A stretch of DNA of 64,000 bases from CAIVPM01 sp964615145 (GCA_964615145.1 CAZTOP010000009.1:1-64000); one strand, 5' to 3'; shown: positions 1 to 9,017, counted from the stretch's first letter. Made by a program: numbers and translations. Notes: generated by a model not told the origin, from the sequence alone.

Positions 1-82
1 GATTAGTACCGTCAACAACGTACCAGTTGTGTGTTACGGTAGCCGAGTTGGCGTGCTTTGTTGTGAAATGTAATTTACTCAC
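1..82 (-). CDS. rplM: 50S ribosomal protein L13, N-terminal part (cut by window edge)
   Basis: Reading the minus strand from a GTG at 82 gives 27 residues beginning V-S-K-L-H-F and containing HANSATVTHNWYVVDGTN. This matches the N-terminus of Bacteroidota L13, where the W-x-VVD core begins the conserved fold. L13 is an early-assembling protein of the large ribosomal subunit. The remainder, and probably rpsI, lies outside the window to the left. No ATG is available between the in-frame upstream stop at 104-106 and the GTG, so GTG is the likely start. A promoter and a roughly 110-nt leader lie upstream. Recognition rests on a short stretch but the match is distinctive. Confidence 0.85.
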   Translation of the reverse strand, partial: MSKLHFTTKHANSATVTHNWYVVDGTN

Positions 83-200
83 TTTTTTTAAAGTATTTAG
101 TATTTATCAGCTGGCTATTTAAACCACCTTTAAAACACCTGTTAAGAAATATAAAATGATAATGCTATCCCACTATCAAGTCCCAATTATTTTGGGAGTG
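83..200 (-). promoter_or_regulatory. Candidate 5' leader of rplM
   Basis: From the predicted transcription start near 195 down to the GTG at 82 there are about 110 untranslated bases. They begin with a hairpin (CCCAA 182-186, loop, TTGGG 192-196). Further down they contain an 11-bp direct repeat (118-128 and 129-139, TTTAAACCACC versus TTTAAAACACC on the plus strand). L13 leaders that regulate their own operon are known in other phyla. A role here is inference from position and structure only. Confidence 0.35.
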
Positions 201-233
201 CAAAGGTGTAGTGTTATTGAGTGAATAACCAAA
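201..233 (-). promoter_or_regulatory. Promoter of rplM
   Basis: On the minus strand a TTTG (230-233) is followed after 21 bp by CACCTTTG (201-208), then C. This fits the Bacteroidota pattern TTTG, 17-23 bp, TAnnTTTG with one mismatch in the TA. It would start transcription near 195. Confidence 0.6.
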
Positions 234-502
234 GAAAATATTGACTATTTTCAAAATGACATTTATATTAGTTTGATTTACAGTAAAAAAAATGCTCAAA
301 AAAAATAACAGAACTGTTTTTTTAAGGTGTAAGATAAATAAACTTGACAATATTTGGCATTATAATTGCCAAGAATAAATTCAAAATTTATAAATTTAAG
401 TTAAGTTTATGTTGAAAAAAATTCATAAAATTTTCATAATTTTTTACATATAAATTTAATTTTTAGCATTTTATTTACTTTTACGACCTTAAAATTGTTT
501 TA
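234..502. other. Intergenic region before the thioredoxin-like gene
   Basis: AT-rich spacer between the divergent rplM promoter and the gene at 503. The only promoter-like element seen for the rightward gene is AATATTTG at 349-356, without a clear partner TTTG at the right distance. I see no gene, RNA or repeat here. Confidence 0.5.
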
Positions 503-2035
503 ATGAAAAAAACATTTACCCTTCTTACGTCATTTGTTTTTATAGTGGCTGGTTTTTCGCAAACCACAAAAAAAAACACATCAGCTGTAAAGCATTCAAA
601 ACCAGTAATTAACAAAACCATATCTCATAGTGCTACAAAAGAAGCTATTAGCGATGGAGGGCATAACATTTCCATTACACTTACTCCAGCAAAAAATCAG
701 AAAGTTTATTTGGGCTGTTATTATGGCAAAGGCAAAGCTATAATGGATTCCTGCGTTTTGGATGAAAAGTGCACTGGTCGTTTTAAAGGAGAAAAAAAAC
801 TAACCGGTGGTATTTATTTTATAGTATCACAGGCATATAGTATTCAATTTGAAGTATTGATTGGCGATGTTCAAAATTTTTCAATTGTAGGTGATACTAC
901 GCAAAAAGAAAAGTTTGTAATAACTGGCTCACCAGATAACGATTTATTTAAAAAATATTCTGCCAATAGTGCTGATATAGGAAGTGAGTTAACGAAAATT
1001 TCTGCAAAATTTTCAGAAGCTAAAACCAAAGCCGATTCTACGAGAATTAGGAATGAATATAAAGTTAAAAATGATGCACTACTAAAAGTAAGAGATGATG
1101 TTATTATTAATAATCCTAACACATTAATGGCATCATTGTTATCTGCAATGAGAAGACCAGAGACTCCAGAAATTCCTGTTGATCCTGTTACAAAAAAAGC
1201 AGACTCAACTTTTCCATATAGATTTGTTAAGGAACATTATTGGGATGATGTAGTTTTTGCTGATGAAAGATTGTTACGTACACCTTTCTTTGAAACCAAG
1301 GTAGATGAATATTATAAATACTACATTTCACCAGAAGCTGATAGTATCATTCCAGAAGTAGATTATATGCTTTTATCTGCAAGGGAATCAAAAGAAATGT
1401 ATGCGTATTTATTAACTAAATTCACAAATAAGTACATCAATCCAGAATACATGGGACAAGATAAAGTGTTTGTACACTTATTTACTGACTATTATTTACG
1501 TGGCGACACTAGCTTATTAGATACAAAATCAAAGAAAACTATTATAGATCAGGGCTATAGCAAAATGCTAAATCAAATTGGTAGTATTGCTGCTCCATTA
1601 GACTTAACAGACACTACAGGAAAAGTAATCTCCTTATATAGCTTAAAGGCAAAGTTTACTTTTTTTGCTTATTGGGATCCTACTTGCGGGCATTGCAGAC
1701 AAGAACTTCCTGTTGTAGATTCAATATACAGGGCTAAATGGAAGAATGAAGGTGTAGTAATTTATAGTGCCATTTCAAAAGATGATTTATTGCCAGAAAT
1801 GAAGAAATTCATTCAAGAAAAAAATTTTCCGAAAGATTGGTATTATACTTACGAAACAAAAGCCGCTAAAGAAGCTACTGAAAAAGCTGGAGTACCAAAT
1901 TTCAGACAAGCTTATGACCTAAATAAAACACCTATTTTTTATTTACTAGATGCCGACAAAAGAATCATAGGAAAAAACTTAACCATTCATCAAATTGATG
2001 ATTTAATTACCAAAAAACTTAAACAAACCAAATAA
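503..2035 (+). CDS. Secreted thioredoxin-like (TlpA/DUF4369-type) protein
   Basis: A 510-residue exported protein. The first about 19 residues form a signal peptide ending FSQ. Residues about 50-150 look like the beta-rich DUF4369 domain that precedes many Bacteroidota TlpA proteins, and a helical middle region follows. The C-terminal about 140 residues are a thioredoxin fold with the active site C395-G-H-C398 in the context WDPTCGHCRQELP. The CGHC pair and the cis-proline (K-T-P near residue 476) suggest a periplasmic thiol:disulfide oxidoreductase; the substrate is unknown. It lies 24 bp upstream of a parvulin foldase gene, so the two are probably co-transcribed and act together on exported proteins. 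No lipobox is present. Confidence 0.8.
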   Translation: MKKTFTLLTSFVFIVAGFSQTTKKNTSAVKHSKPVINKTISHSATKEAISDGGHNISITLTPAKNQKVYLGCYYGKGKAIMDSCVLDEKCTGRFKGEKKLTGGIYFIVSQAYSIQFEVLIGDVQNFSIVGDTTQKEKFVITGSPDNDLFKKYSANSADIGSELTKISAKFSEAKTKADSTRIRNEYKVKNDALLKVRDDVIINNPNTLMASLLSAMRRPETPEIPVDPVTKKADSTFPYRFVKEHYWDDVVFADERLLRTPFFETKVDEYYKYYISPEADSIIPEVDYMLLSARESKEMYAYLLTKFTNKYINPEYMGQDKVFVHLFTDYYLRGDTSLLDTKSKKTIIDQGYSKMLNQIGSIAAPLDLTDTTGKVISLYSLKAKFTFFAYWDPTCGHCRQELPVVDSIYRAKWKNEGVVIYSAISKDDLLPEMKKFIQEKNFPKDWYYTYETKAAKEATEKAGVPNFRQAYDLNKTPIFYLLDADKRIIGKNLTIHQIDDLITKKLKQTK

Positions 2036-2059
2036 CCCAAACTAATTATTATACACACA

Positions 2060-3979
2060 ATGAAGAAAATAATTTTTTCAATTGCACTGTTTACAGCTAA
2101 TTATTCTTTTGCACAAACTTTATTTACCTATGGCAATAAACAAGTAAGCAAGCAAGAGTTTTTAGCTGCATTTAACAAAAACCCCAATCCAAATGTTGAA
2201 AGATCAAAGGCTATTGAAGAATATAAAAATCTTTACATCAACTTTAAATTAAAAGTACAAAGTGCCCTAGACGAAAAACTTCAAGAAACTAAATCATTCA
2301 AAGCCGAAAGTGATAATTTTAAAAGACAAATAGCTGATAACATTATCAACGACGAAGCAGATGCAAAATCATTATTGAAAGAAGCTTTTGAAAGAAGTCA
2401 AAAAGATATAGATGTATCACAAATTTTTATTGCGAATAATGGAGATACTGCAACTGCAAGAATAAACATTAACAAAGCTTATTCAGATTTAAAAGGCGGG
2501 AAAAAATTTGATGAAGTTCTTGAAAAATATTGTAACGATGAAGGTGTAAAAAAGGCAAATGGGATGATAGGATATATTACAGTCTTTTCATTACCTTATC
2601 AAATAGAAAATATTGTTTATGCTTTAAAGCCTCAAAATTTTTCGGCTCCTTATAAAAGTGCTTACGGCTGGCATATATTTAAAAATATGGGTGAAAGGCC
2701 TGCAGTTGGTAAAAGAAGAATGTCGCAAATTTTACTTTCATATCCACCAGATGCTACGCCAGAAGAAAAAGAAAAAGTAAACAAAAAAGCAGATGAAGTG
2801 TATGCAAGAGTTTTACGTGGAGAAAATTTTGGAATGCTAGCACAAGATTTTAGTAACGATTACTCAACTGCTAACAATAAAGGTGATATGGGTGAAGTAG
2901 GTCTAGGAAAATACAATAGATCTTTTGAAGAACAAATTTTTTCAATAAAAAATGTTGGCGATTTTTCTCCATTAATTAAAACAGATTATGGCATTCACAT
3001 TTTAAAATTAGTAGAAATTTTACCCATTACAAAAAATTCAGATGACCCAATTTATCAGGCATCTTTAAAAGTAAAACTAGATAATAGTGATAGATTAGCG
3101 ATTGCAAAGAAAAACTTAATTTCAAAATGGAAAATTTTAACAGGTTTTAGAAAAGCATTTTTTAATGAACAAGCAGCTTGGGCATTTATTGATAGCTCAA
3201 TTCAAGAAAAAGCAACTGAAGATTTAATTGCTGTGGCAAATGACTCTACATTACTTTTTTCATTTAAAAAACAAAATGTTAAGCTATACGATTTTATTCA
3301 ATATGTAAAAAGTGTTAGATATTCTGGAGCAGAAACTGGCAACAAAAGTTATAATGATTTAATAAACATGTTCGAAGATGTGAGTTGTAGCGAATACTAT
3401 AAAAACCATTTAGAGGAATATAGTAAAAATTTACAAGCACAACTAAAAGAATTTGACGAAGCCAATTTGCTATTTGCCGCAATGGACAAACATATTTGGA
3501 GCAAAGCAGCAGAGGATAGTGTTGGTTTAAGAGAACATTACAACAACAATAAAAGCAAATACAACTGGCAGCCTGGAATTTCAGCTATTTCTGTTAGTGC
3601 AAATAGCAAAACTTTAGCTTTAGAATTATTCGATAAAATAAAATCTAGTCCTGAAAATTGGAGAAAAATTATAAGTGAAGAAGGAGCAAAAGCTGCAGCA
3701 GACAGTGGTAGATATGAAAATGAACAAATGCCTGTTAAATCTACAATAGAAAAAAGGGCAGGATTTATAAGTACTCCAGAAAAAAATGGCAGCGACGAAT
3801 CTTATAGCTTTATTTATGTAACAGGTGTTTACAATAATGTTGAACCAAGAAGCTTTGACGATGCAAAAGGTTTAGTAATGAACGACTACCAGCAGTTGTT
3901 AGAAAAAAATTGGTTAAACGATCTAAAGAAAAAATACCCGATAAAAATTGTAGAAACAGTTTGGAATACAATTAAATAA
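2060..3979 (+). CDS. Periplasmic peptidyl-prolyl isomerase, SurA/PpiC type, two parvulin domains
   Basis: A 639-residue protein with a signal peptide (first 18 residues, ending SFA-Q). Two parvulin (rotamase) domains lie at about 118-211 and 217-321, each with the usual QI core (DVSQIFI, RMSQILL) and the YGWHIFK or YGIHILK closing strand. A long alpha-helical C-terminal region makes it longer than E. coli SurA. The family catalyses cis-trans isomerisation of prolyl bonds and chaperones outer-membrane proteins in the periplasm. It sits 24 bp after the secreted thioredoxin-like gene and is followed by a strong terminator, so the two genes form one operon for envelope protein folding. Confidence 0.85.
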   Translation: MKKIIFSIALFTANYSFAQTLFTYGNKQVSKQEFLAAFNKNPNPNVERSKAIEEYKNLYINFKLKVQSALDEKLQETKSFKAESDNFKRQIADNIINDEADAKSLLKEAFERSQKDIDVSQIFIANNGDTATARININKAYSDLKGGKKFDEVLEKYCNDEGVKKANGMIGYITVFSLPYQIENIVYALKPQNFSAPYKSAYGWHIFKNMGERPAVGKRRMSQILLSYPPDATPEEKEKVNKKADEVYARVLRGENFGMLAQDFSNDYSTANNKGDMGEVGLGKYNRSFEEQIFSIKNVGDFSPLIKTDYGIHILKLVEILPITKNSDDPIYQASLKVKLDNSDRLAIAKKNLISKWKILTGFRKAFFNEQAAWAFIDSSIQEKATEDLIAVANDSTLLFSFKKQNVKLYDFIQYVKSVRYSGAETGNKSYNDLINMFEDVSCSEYYKNHLEEYSKNLQAQLKEFDEANLLFAAMDKHIWSKAAEDSVGLREHYNNNKSKYNWQPGISAISVSANSKTLALELFDKIKSSPENWRKIISEEGAKAAADSGRYENEQMPVKSTIEKRAGFISTPEKNGSDESYSFIYVTGVYNNVEPRSFDDAKGLVMNDYQQLLEKNWLNDLKKKYPIKIVETVWNTIK

Positions 3980-3998
3980 ATCTCTAAAATTTTTAAAC

Positions 3999-4033
3999 GC
4001 CACAGACATTAATTTCGGTCTGTGGCTTTTTTA
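3999..4033 (+). terminator. Rho-independent terminator after the foldase gene
   Basis: Perfect 9-bp stem GCCACAGAC (3999-4007) / GTCTGTGGC (4018-4026) with a 10-nt loop, followed by a run of six T. It closes the two-gene operon and separates it from pyrD. Confidence 0.9.
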
Positions 4034-4062
4034 TTTGTCATCATCGTAAACAATTACTTTCG
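4034..4062 (+). promoter_or_regulatory. Promoter of pyrD
   Basis: TTTG (4034-4037), 17-bp spacer, then TACTTTCG (4055-4062), a near match to TAnnTTTG. Only five bases separate it from the ATG at 4068, so the transcript would have little or no leader. Confidence 0.6.
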
Positions 4063-4067
4063 CATCG

Positions 4068-5120
4068 ATGTATAAAATTCTTCGACAAATTTTGTTTTGT
4101 TTTCCACCAGAGCAAGCACACTATATTTCAATGAATTTACTAAAAAGTGGATGCTCTCTTTCATTTATCAAAAAAATAATAGAAAATAATTTTAGTATTA
4201 ACGAACTTAATTTAGAAAAAGAGTTATTTGGACTAAAATTTAGTAATCCTGTTGGTTTAGGTGCAGGTTTCGATAAAAATGCAATGTATTTAAATGAACT
4301 TAAAACACTTGGTTTTGGGTTTGTAGAAATAGGTACTGTAACACCTGAGCCTCAGAACGGGAATCCTACACCAAGACTATTCAGATTGCCACAAGACAAA
4401 GCTCTCATTAATAGAATGGGCTTTAATAATTTTGGTGTAAAAGCAATAAAACAAAAACTAGAAAATTGGCAAAACATTCAATCAAAAAAAATATCTAAAA
4501 AACACTTAATCATTGGTGGCAATATTGGGAAAAATAAAGCCACAGATAATAATGATGCCTGGAAAGATTACAATTTTTGTTTTAATGAGCTATTTGATAC
4601 TGTTGATTATTTTGTAGTAAATGTAAGCAGCCCCAATACCCCTGGTTTACGTGAGTTACAAGACAAGGAAATGCTCAGAAAAATTTTATCTGAATTACAA
4701 AATATTAATATATCAAAACAACACAAAAAACCATTATTGCTAAAAATTGCACCCGATTTAATTACAAGCCAACTAGACGATATTATTAATTTATCTGCAG
4801 AAGTTGGATTAGATGGATTAGTAGTATCTAACACAACTATTGAAAGGGAAAATTTACTAACTGAAAAAAAAATGGTTGAAAAAATTGGAAATGGTGGCTT
4901 AAGTGGCAGACCTCTAAAACAAAAAAGTGATGATGTACTAAAATATATAATACATCAACACTCAAATCAAATTCCAATCATTGCAAGTGGTGGAATTTTT
5001 AATGGCAAAGATGCTCAAGACAAATTTGATGCTGGTGCTAGTTTAGTACAAGTTTGGACAGGTTTTATATATGAAGGACCATCAATTGTAAAGAATATCT
5101 GCAATGCATTAAAAAAATAA
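4068..5120 (+). CDS. pyrD: Dihydroorotate dehydrogenase (quinone), class 2
   Basis: A 350-residue FMN enzyme that oxidises dihydroorotate to orotate in pyrimidine synthesis and passes electrons to membrane quinone. The signature VNVSSPNTPGLREL carries the catalytic serine (Ser188 by comparison with the family). GLGAGFDKN, NRMGFNN and IASGGIF are the FMN and phosphate binding loops. The N-terminal helical extension (about residues 1-45, with PPEQAH) is the membrane-associating segment that marks class 2 enzymes. Length is typical. Its quinone acceptor fits the menaquinone genes a few kilobases downstream. Monocistronic by position: terminator before it and a new promoter after it. Confidence 0.95.
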   Translation: MYKILRQILFCFPPEQAHYISMNLLKSGCSLSFIKKIIENNFSINELNLEKELFGLKFSNPVGLGAGFDKNAMYLNELKTLGFGFVEIGTVTPEPQNGNPTPRLFRLPQDKALINRMGFNNFGVKAIKQKLENWQNIQSKKISKKHLIIGGNIGKNKATDNNDAWKDYNFCFNELFDTVDYFVVNVSSPNTPGLRELQDKEMLRKILSELQNINISKQHKKPLLLKIAPDLITSQLDDIINLSAEVGLDGLVVSNTTIERENLLTEKKMVEKIGNGGLSGRPLKQKSDDVLKYIIHQHSNQIPIIASGGIFNGKDAQDKFDAGASLVQVWTGFIYEGPSIVKNICNALKK

Positions 5121-5137
5121 TACACAGTTTGTAATTA

Positions 5138-5170
5138 TTGTCCAAGCAAGCATACCAACTACTATCTTTG
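5138..5170 (+). promoter_or_regulatory. Promoter of the terC cluster
   Basis: ATTG (5137-5140) then, after 22 bp, TATCTTTG (5163-5170), a full match to TAnnTTTG. It decides the start of terC: an in-frame TTG at 5138 lies inside the promoter and cannot be the start. Confidence 0.6.
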
Positions 5171-5182
5171 AATTTATTCACT

Positions 5183-5974
5183 ATGGAATATTTATTTACC
5201 ACCGAAAGTTTAGTAAGCCTTATTGTATTAATTGTTTTAGAAGTTGTACTTGGCATAGATAATGTAATTTTTGTAAGCATTATTTTAAATAGATTACCTG
5301 CCGAAAAACAATCCAAAGCCCGAATTACCTGGATGTTTACTGGTATCTTTATACGATGTATTTTATTATTTGGTTTAACTTGGCTTTTATCTCAAAAAGG
5401 GAAAATTATTTTCTCTTTTATGGATAACGATTTTGACTTAGCTAGCTTAATTATGCTTGGTGGTGGTTTGTTTTTGATTTACAAAACAGGCAAAGAAATT
5501 CACGAAAAACTAGAAGGAGAAATTGAACATTCTTATTCCAAAAAAAATAAACAAGTTTCTTTTTCAAATGCCATTGCTCAAATAATGCTGATTGATTTAG
5601 TTTTTAGCTTTGATAGTATTATTACAGCCGGTGGTACTGCAAAACATATAGAAATAATGATAACTGCAGTAATAATAGCAATGGTAATAATGTTTGTATT
5701 TAGTCCTTCAATTGCTGCATTCATACATAAGCACCCAACATTTAAGCTGCTGGCTTTAAATTTTTTAATTATGATTGGTTTTACACTTTTAGTAGAAGGT
5801 TGGAATCATGAGCAAGCTGAGAAACTTCATCTAAAAAACTACGTTTATTTTGCAATGGCATTTTCTTTTATAAATGAATTGTTGAATATGAAATTGAGAA
5901 AGAAAGCTGTTAAACCAGTAGAATTAAGAGAACCAAAGCTAGAGGAAGAACAAATCGGAGATATGGCTAAATAA
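5183..5974 (+). CDS. TerC-family integral membrane protein
   Basis: A 263-residue membrane protein of the TerC family, starting MEYLFTTESL at the ATG 5183. That start is 12 bases after the -7 element and agrees with the family N-terminus. Conserved acidic membrane motifs are visible: LGIDNVIFVSI near residue 23 and IDLVFSFDSI in the middle, each placing an aspartate inside a helix. About seven hydrophobic helices are predicted. TerC proteins are linked to tellurite resistance and, in better studied members, to manganese export during metalation of secreted proteins. The substrate here is not shown by sequence. It leads a tightly spaced cluster with rodA (21-bp gap). Confidence 0.85.
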   Translation: MEYLFTTESLVSLIVLIVLEVVLGIDNVIFVSIILNRLPAEKQSKARITWMFTGIFIRCILLFGLTWLLSQKGKIIFSFMDNDFDLASLIMLGGGLFLIYKTGKEIHEKLEGEIEHSYSKKNKQVSFSNAIAQIMLIDLVFSFDSIITAGGTAKHIEIMITAVIIAMVIMFVFSPSIAAFIHKHPTFKLLALNFLIMIGFTLLVEGWNHEQAEKLHLKNYVYFAMAFSFINELLNMKLRKKAVKPVELREPKLEEEQIGDMAK

Positions 5975-5995
5975 AATTCAAACTAGAACCAGGTT

Positions 5996-7336
5996 ATGTC
6001 TAAATATAAAAACGCAAAAGTAAGTACAGGAATAGATTGGCTATCTGTTTGGATATATGCTGTGCTTGTTGCATTAGGAATACTTTGCATTTTTATGGTA
6101 GAGTATAAGCCAGGGACAGATGTTTTACAAATTTTTTTAGCCGGTAAGGCAAATTATAGCAAACAATTAATGTTTGCAGGTATTTCAGCGGTTTTAGCTT
6201 TATTCATTTTATTAGCAGATAGTAAATTATTTACTGCTTTTGCAAACTTATTTTACGCCTTTGGAGTTGTATTAATGCTATCAACCTTTGTAATAGGTAA
6301 GGCAATCAATGGCTCAAAAAGTTGGATTCCATTAGGCGGAGGATTTAACTTACAACCTGTGGAATTATGCAAAATATTTACAGCATTAGCACTTGCTAAA
6401 TATTTATCACGACAAGAAACAAATTTTAATAGAACACAATCTCAAATCATTGCAATTACTTTAGCATTATTCCCATTACTGGTTTCTACAATGCAACACG
6501 AGCTTGGTTTAGGGCTGGTTTACACTTCTTTCTTTTTAGTAATGTACAGAGAAGGATTACCGCCAACTATTATGATTATTGGAGCCTCGTTAGGTGTTCT
6601 TGCCATTGCTTCTATCATTGTTGAGCCAAATACATTGGCTATTTCACTCACCATTTTAGCAGCAATTTGTATTTATGTTTTAAGGCGACAAATGAAACGA
6701 AACAGATATTTATTAAGGTGGGTAATTGGTATTTGGGTTTTTTGTGTAGGCTTTCAAAGATTTGCAGTTCCCTTTATTTTTAATAATGTATTTGAATGCT
6801 ACCAAAGCACAAGAATTTTTAATGCATTCGGAGGTGATTATGATTGCACACAAAATAAACATATTGCTAAAGAAGGAAGTAAGCCAAAGAAAAAACCAGA
6901 CGATTACAATGTACGACAAAGTAAAATTGCCATTGGCTCTGGGGGTTTATTTGGAAGAGGTTTTTTAAAGGGCACACAAACACGTGGTAAATATGTTCCA
7001 GAGCAACACACAGATTTTATTTTTACATCTTTAGGAGAAGCATTTGGATTTGTAGGTTGTGTTGCTTTTTTGGGGTTATACTTGTTTTTTTTATTTAGAA
7101 TTATTAGAATGGCAGAACGCCAAAGGAGTGTATTTAGCAGAGTTTATGCTTATTGTGTAGCTAGCATTATTTTCTTTCACATTGCCCTGAATATTTTAAT
7201 GACAATTGGCCTATTTCCATCGCCAGGAATTACATTACCAATGATTAGTTATGGAGGTTCTTCTCTGGTTACTTTTACAATCTTAATTTTTATATTAATA
7301 AGATTAGATGCAGATAGGCAAATGGTTTTACGATAA
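5996..7336 (+). CDS. rodA: Rod-shape SEDS glycosyltransferase RodA
   Basis: A 446-residue polytopic SEDS-family protein that polymerises lipid II into glycan strands for cell elongation with a partner class B PBP. Family marks are KSWIPLGGGFNLQPVELCK, the extracellular loop motif VRQSKIAIGSGG, PEQHTDFIF with the catalytic aspartate D340, and the C-terminal PGITLPMISYGGSS. The TDFIF and KGTQT features fit RodA better than FtsW. The large insert between about 265 and 305, lysine-rich before DDYNV, is typical of Bacteroidota members. No mreBCD or pbp2 gene is adjacent. It lies between terC and mqnB with gaps of 21 and 9 bp. Confidence 0.9.
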   Translation: MSKYKNAKVSTGIDWLSVWIYAVLVALGILCIFMVEYKPGTDVLQIFLAGKANYSKQLMFAGISAVLALFILLADSKLFTAFANLFYAFGVVLMLSTFVIGKAINGSKSWIPLGGGFNLQPVELCKIFTALALAKYLSRQETNFNRTQSQIIAITLALFPLLVSTMQHELGLGLVYTSFFLVMYREGLPPTIMIIGASLGVLAIASIIVEPNTLAISLTILAAICIYVLRRQMKRNRYLLRWVIGIWVFCVGFQRFAVPFIFNNVFECYQSTRIFNAFGGDYDCTQNKHIAKEGSKPKKKPDDYNVRQSKIAIGSGGLFGRGFLKGTQTRGKYVPEQHTDFIFTSLGEAFGFVGCVAFLGLYLFFLFRIIRMAERQRSVFSRVYAYCVASIIFFHIALNILMTIGLFPSPGITLPMISYGGSSLVTFTILIFILIRLDADRQMVLR

Positions 7337-7345
7337 AATTTAAAT

Positions 7346-8032
7346 ATGAAAATTCTTATTATCTCTGCCACAGAATCTGAAGTTGATTTAGCAAAACAAA
7401 AAATAAAATTAAAACAAGGTGCTGATATTTCATTTAGAGTAACAGGCGTTGGAATGTTGGCTACAGCAGTTTCGTTAACTAGAATAATTCATCAAAACAA
7501 ACCAGATTTTATTATTCAGGCAGGCATTGCAGGCACATTTGATACAACCATTAAACTTGGTGAAGTGATGCTTATTAAGGAAGATTTTTTAGGAGATTTG
7601 GGTGTTGAGGAAAATGGAAAATGGAGAGATGTTTTTGATTTAAAATTAGCAAAGCAAAATGTAAGTCCATTTAAAAAGAAAGGGCTTACCAACTTTAATA
7701 TAAAAAAATATAATACGCTCGATTTGAAAACTGTAAAAGCTGTAACGGTGAATCAAATTTCTACAGACAAAACCCACATTCAACAACTTATAAAAAAATA
7801 TAACCCTTGCATTGAAACTATGGAAGGGGCTGCTCTACATTATGTTTGTAATTGGTACAATATACCATACCTGCAAATACGTTCAGTTTCTAACTATGTT
7901 GGCGAAAGAGATAAGTTGAATTGGAAATTAAAGCTTGCCATTGATAACTTAAATAAAGATTTATTGAAACTAATCAAAACAGTAATTAAAGCAATGGAAA
8001 TAAAAGAATCAACAACGTATGTATTTGATTAG
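7346..8032 (+). CDS. mqnB: Futalosine hydrolase
   Basis: A 228-residue nucleoside phosphorylase-fold protein. The N-terminal ISATESEVD, the ribose-site region VTGVGMLATAVSL, QAGIAGTF, and the METMEGAA-like block ETMEGAALHYVC (purine/ribose pocket) place it in the MTA/futalosine hydrolase family. The next gene is mqnD of the same pathway, so futalosine hydrolase (releasing hypoxanthine to give dehypoxanthine futalosine) is a better call than MTA/SAH nucleosidase. It starts 9 bp after rodA and precedes mqnD by 30 bp. Confidence 0.88.
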   Translation: MKILIISATESEVDLAKQKIKLKQGADISFRVTGVGMLATAVSLTRIIHQNKPDFIIQAGIAGTFDTTIKLGEVMLIKEDFLGDLGVEENGKWRDVFDLKLAKQNVSPFKKKGLTNFNIKKYNTLDLKTVKAVTVNQISTDKTHIQQLIKKYNPCIETMEGAALHYVCNWYNIPYLQIRSVSNYVGERDKLNWKLKLAIDNLNKDLLKLIKTVIKAMEIKESTTYVFD

Positions 8033-8062
8033 TTTTTGAATTACTAATTGTAAATTTTTGCC

Positions 8063-8905
8063 ATGTTAACACTAGCTTTTTCTCCCTGCCCTAATGATAC
8101 CTTTATTTTTGACGCACTAGTAAATAAAAAAATAGATACAGACGGATTGGAGTTTGAAATTTTTTTAGAAGATGTTCAAACACTTAACGAATGGGCATTA
8201 CAAGAAAAAATAGACTTTACAAAAATTAGTTATGGTGTGCTGCCTCTTATCTTAAAAAATTATAAAGTATTACAAAGTGGAGGAGCTTTAGGTAAAGGTG
8301 TTGGACCATTATTAGTGTGCAAACAAGAAATTAAACATTCAAAATTAAACATTCAAAATTTTGAAATTGCTATCCCTGGAAAAAACACAACAGCACATTT
8401 ATTGTTTTCATTAGCCTACCCAAATGCACTCAACAAAAAATTTATGGTGTTTAATGAAATAGAAGAATATGCGGTGAAAAATAAAAATGCTTTGGGGGTT
8501 ATTATTCACGAAAGCAGATTTACATATCAAGAAAAGGGCTTACACAAAGTATTAGATTTAGGTGAATATTGGGAAAATACCATTCGACAACATATTCCTT
8601 TAGGCGGCATTGTAGCACATAAAAGAATCAACAATGATATTAGCCTTAAAGTTGATGCATTAATAAAAAAGAGCATAGAATTTGCTTTTCAAAATTATCC
8701 ACAAATCACTGAATATGTAAAGCTACATAGCCAGGAAATGGAAGAAAATATTATGAAACAACACATTGATCTGTATGTTAATAATTTTTCTTTAGAACTG
8801 GGTGTTGAGGGAAGGAAAGCAGTAAAAAAACTTTTAGAAATTTATATCCAACAAAACCCAAGTGCTGAAATTGATTTTGAAAATATTTTTTTAAATTCTA
8901 TGTAG
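8063..8905 (+). CDS. mqnD: 1,4-dihydroxy-6-naphthoate synthase
   Basis: A 280-residue protein of the periplasmic-binding-protein-like MqnA/MqnD family. The start SPCPNDTFIFDALV is diagnostic of MqnD, which cleaves cyclic dehypoxanthine futalosine to 1,4-dihydroxy-6-naphthoate in the futalosine pathway to menaquinone. Other conserved parts are KISYGVLPL, SGGALGKGVGPLLV, and the histidine in VIIHESRFTY, where the family has its catalytic histidine. A TAAATTTTTG stretch directly before the ATG may be a weak internal promoter. With mqnB it shows that this organism makes menaquinone by the futalosine route; mqnA, mqnC and mqnE must be elsewhere. Confidence 0.93.
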   Translation: MLTLAFSPCPNDTFIFDALVNKKIDTDGLEFEIFLEDVQTLNEWALQEKIDFTKISYGVLPLILKNYKVLQSGGALGKGVGPLLVCKQEIKHSKLNIQNFEIAIPGKNTTAHLLFSLAYPNALNKKFMVFNEIEEYAVKNKNALGVIIHESRFTYQEKGLHKVLDLGEYWENTIRQHIPLGGIVAHKRINNDISLKVDALIKKSIEFAFQNYPQITEYVKLHSQEMEENIMKQHIDLYVNNFSLELGVEGRKAVKKLLEIYIQQNPSAEIDFENIFLNSM

Positions 8906-9005
8906 CATTTTTCTTTGGTTGTTACCTGCCATCATCCAAATTTTATTTTATGAAATATGTCTTTCAATATTTGACTTTACAAAAAGAATTAACAAATATG
9001 ACTAC

Positions 9006-9013
9006 TACATTTG
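9006..9013 (+). promoter_or_regulatory. -7 promoter element of rlmD
   Basis: TACATTTG, a perfect TAnnTTTG, followed by C and only four bases before the GTG at 9018. It makes the ATG-like start 99 bases upstream (8919) unlikely. I see no TTTG at the normal distance. Confidence 0.55.
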
Positions 9014-9017
9014 CATC

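Noticed and set aside
165..350. Minus-strand open frame of 61 residues upstream of rplM
   Set aside because: The rplM promoter (201-233) lies inside it and it has no family or composition support. It would be read from the wrong side of the promoter.
5138..5182. Extended N-terminus for the TerC protein from TTG 5138
   Set aside because: The full -7 match TATCTTTG at 5163-5170 lies within it and the family N-terminus fits ATG 5183.
8919..9017. Extended N-terminus for RlmD from 8919
   Set aside because: It contains the perfect element TACATTTG (9006-9013), and its 33 residues are unlike the TRAM-domain start of the family.
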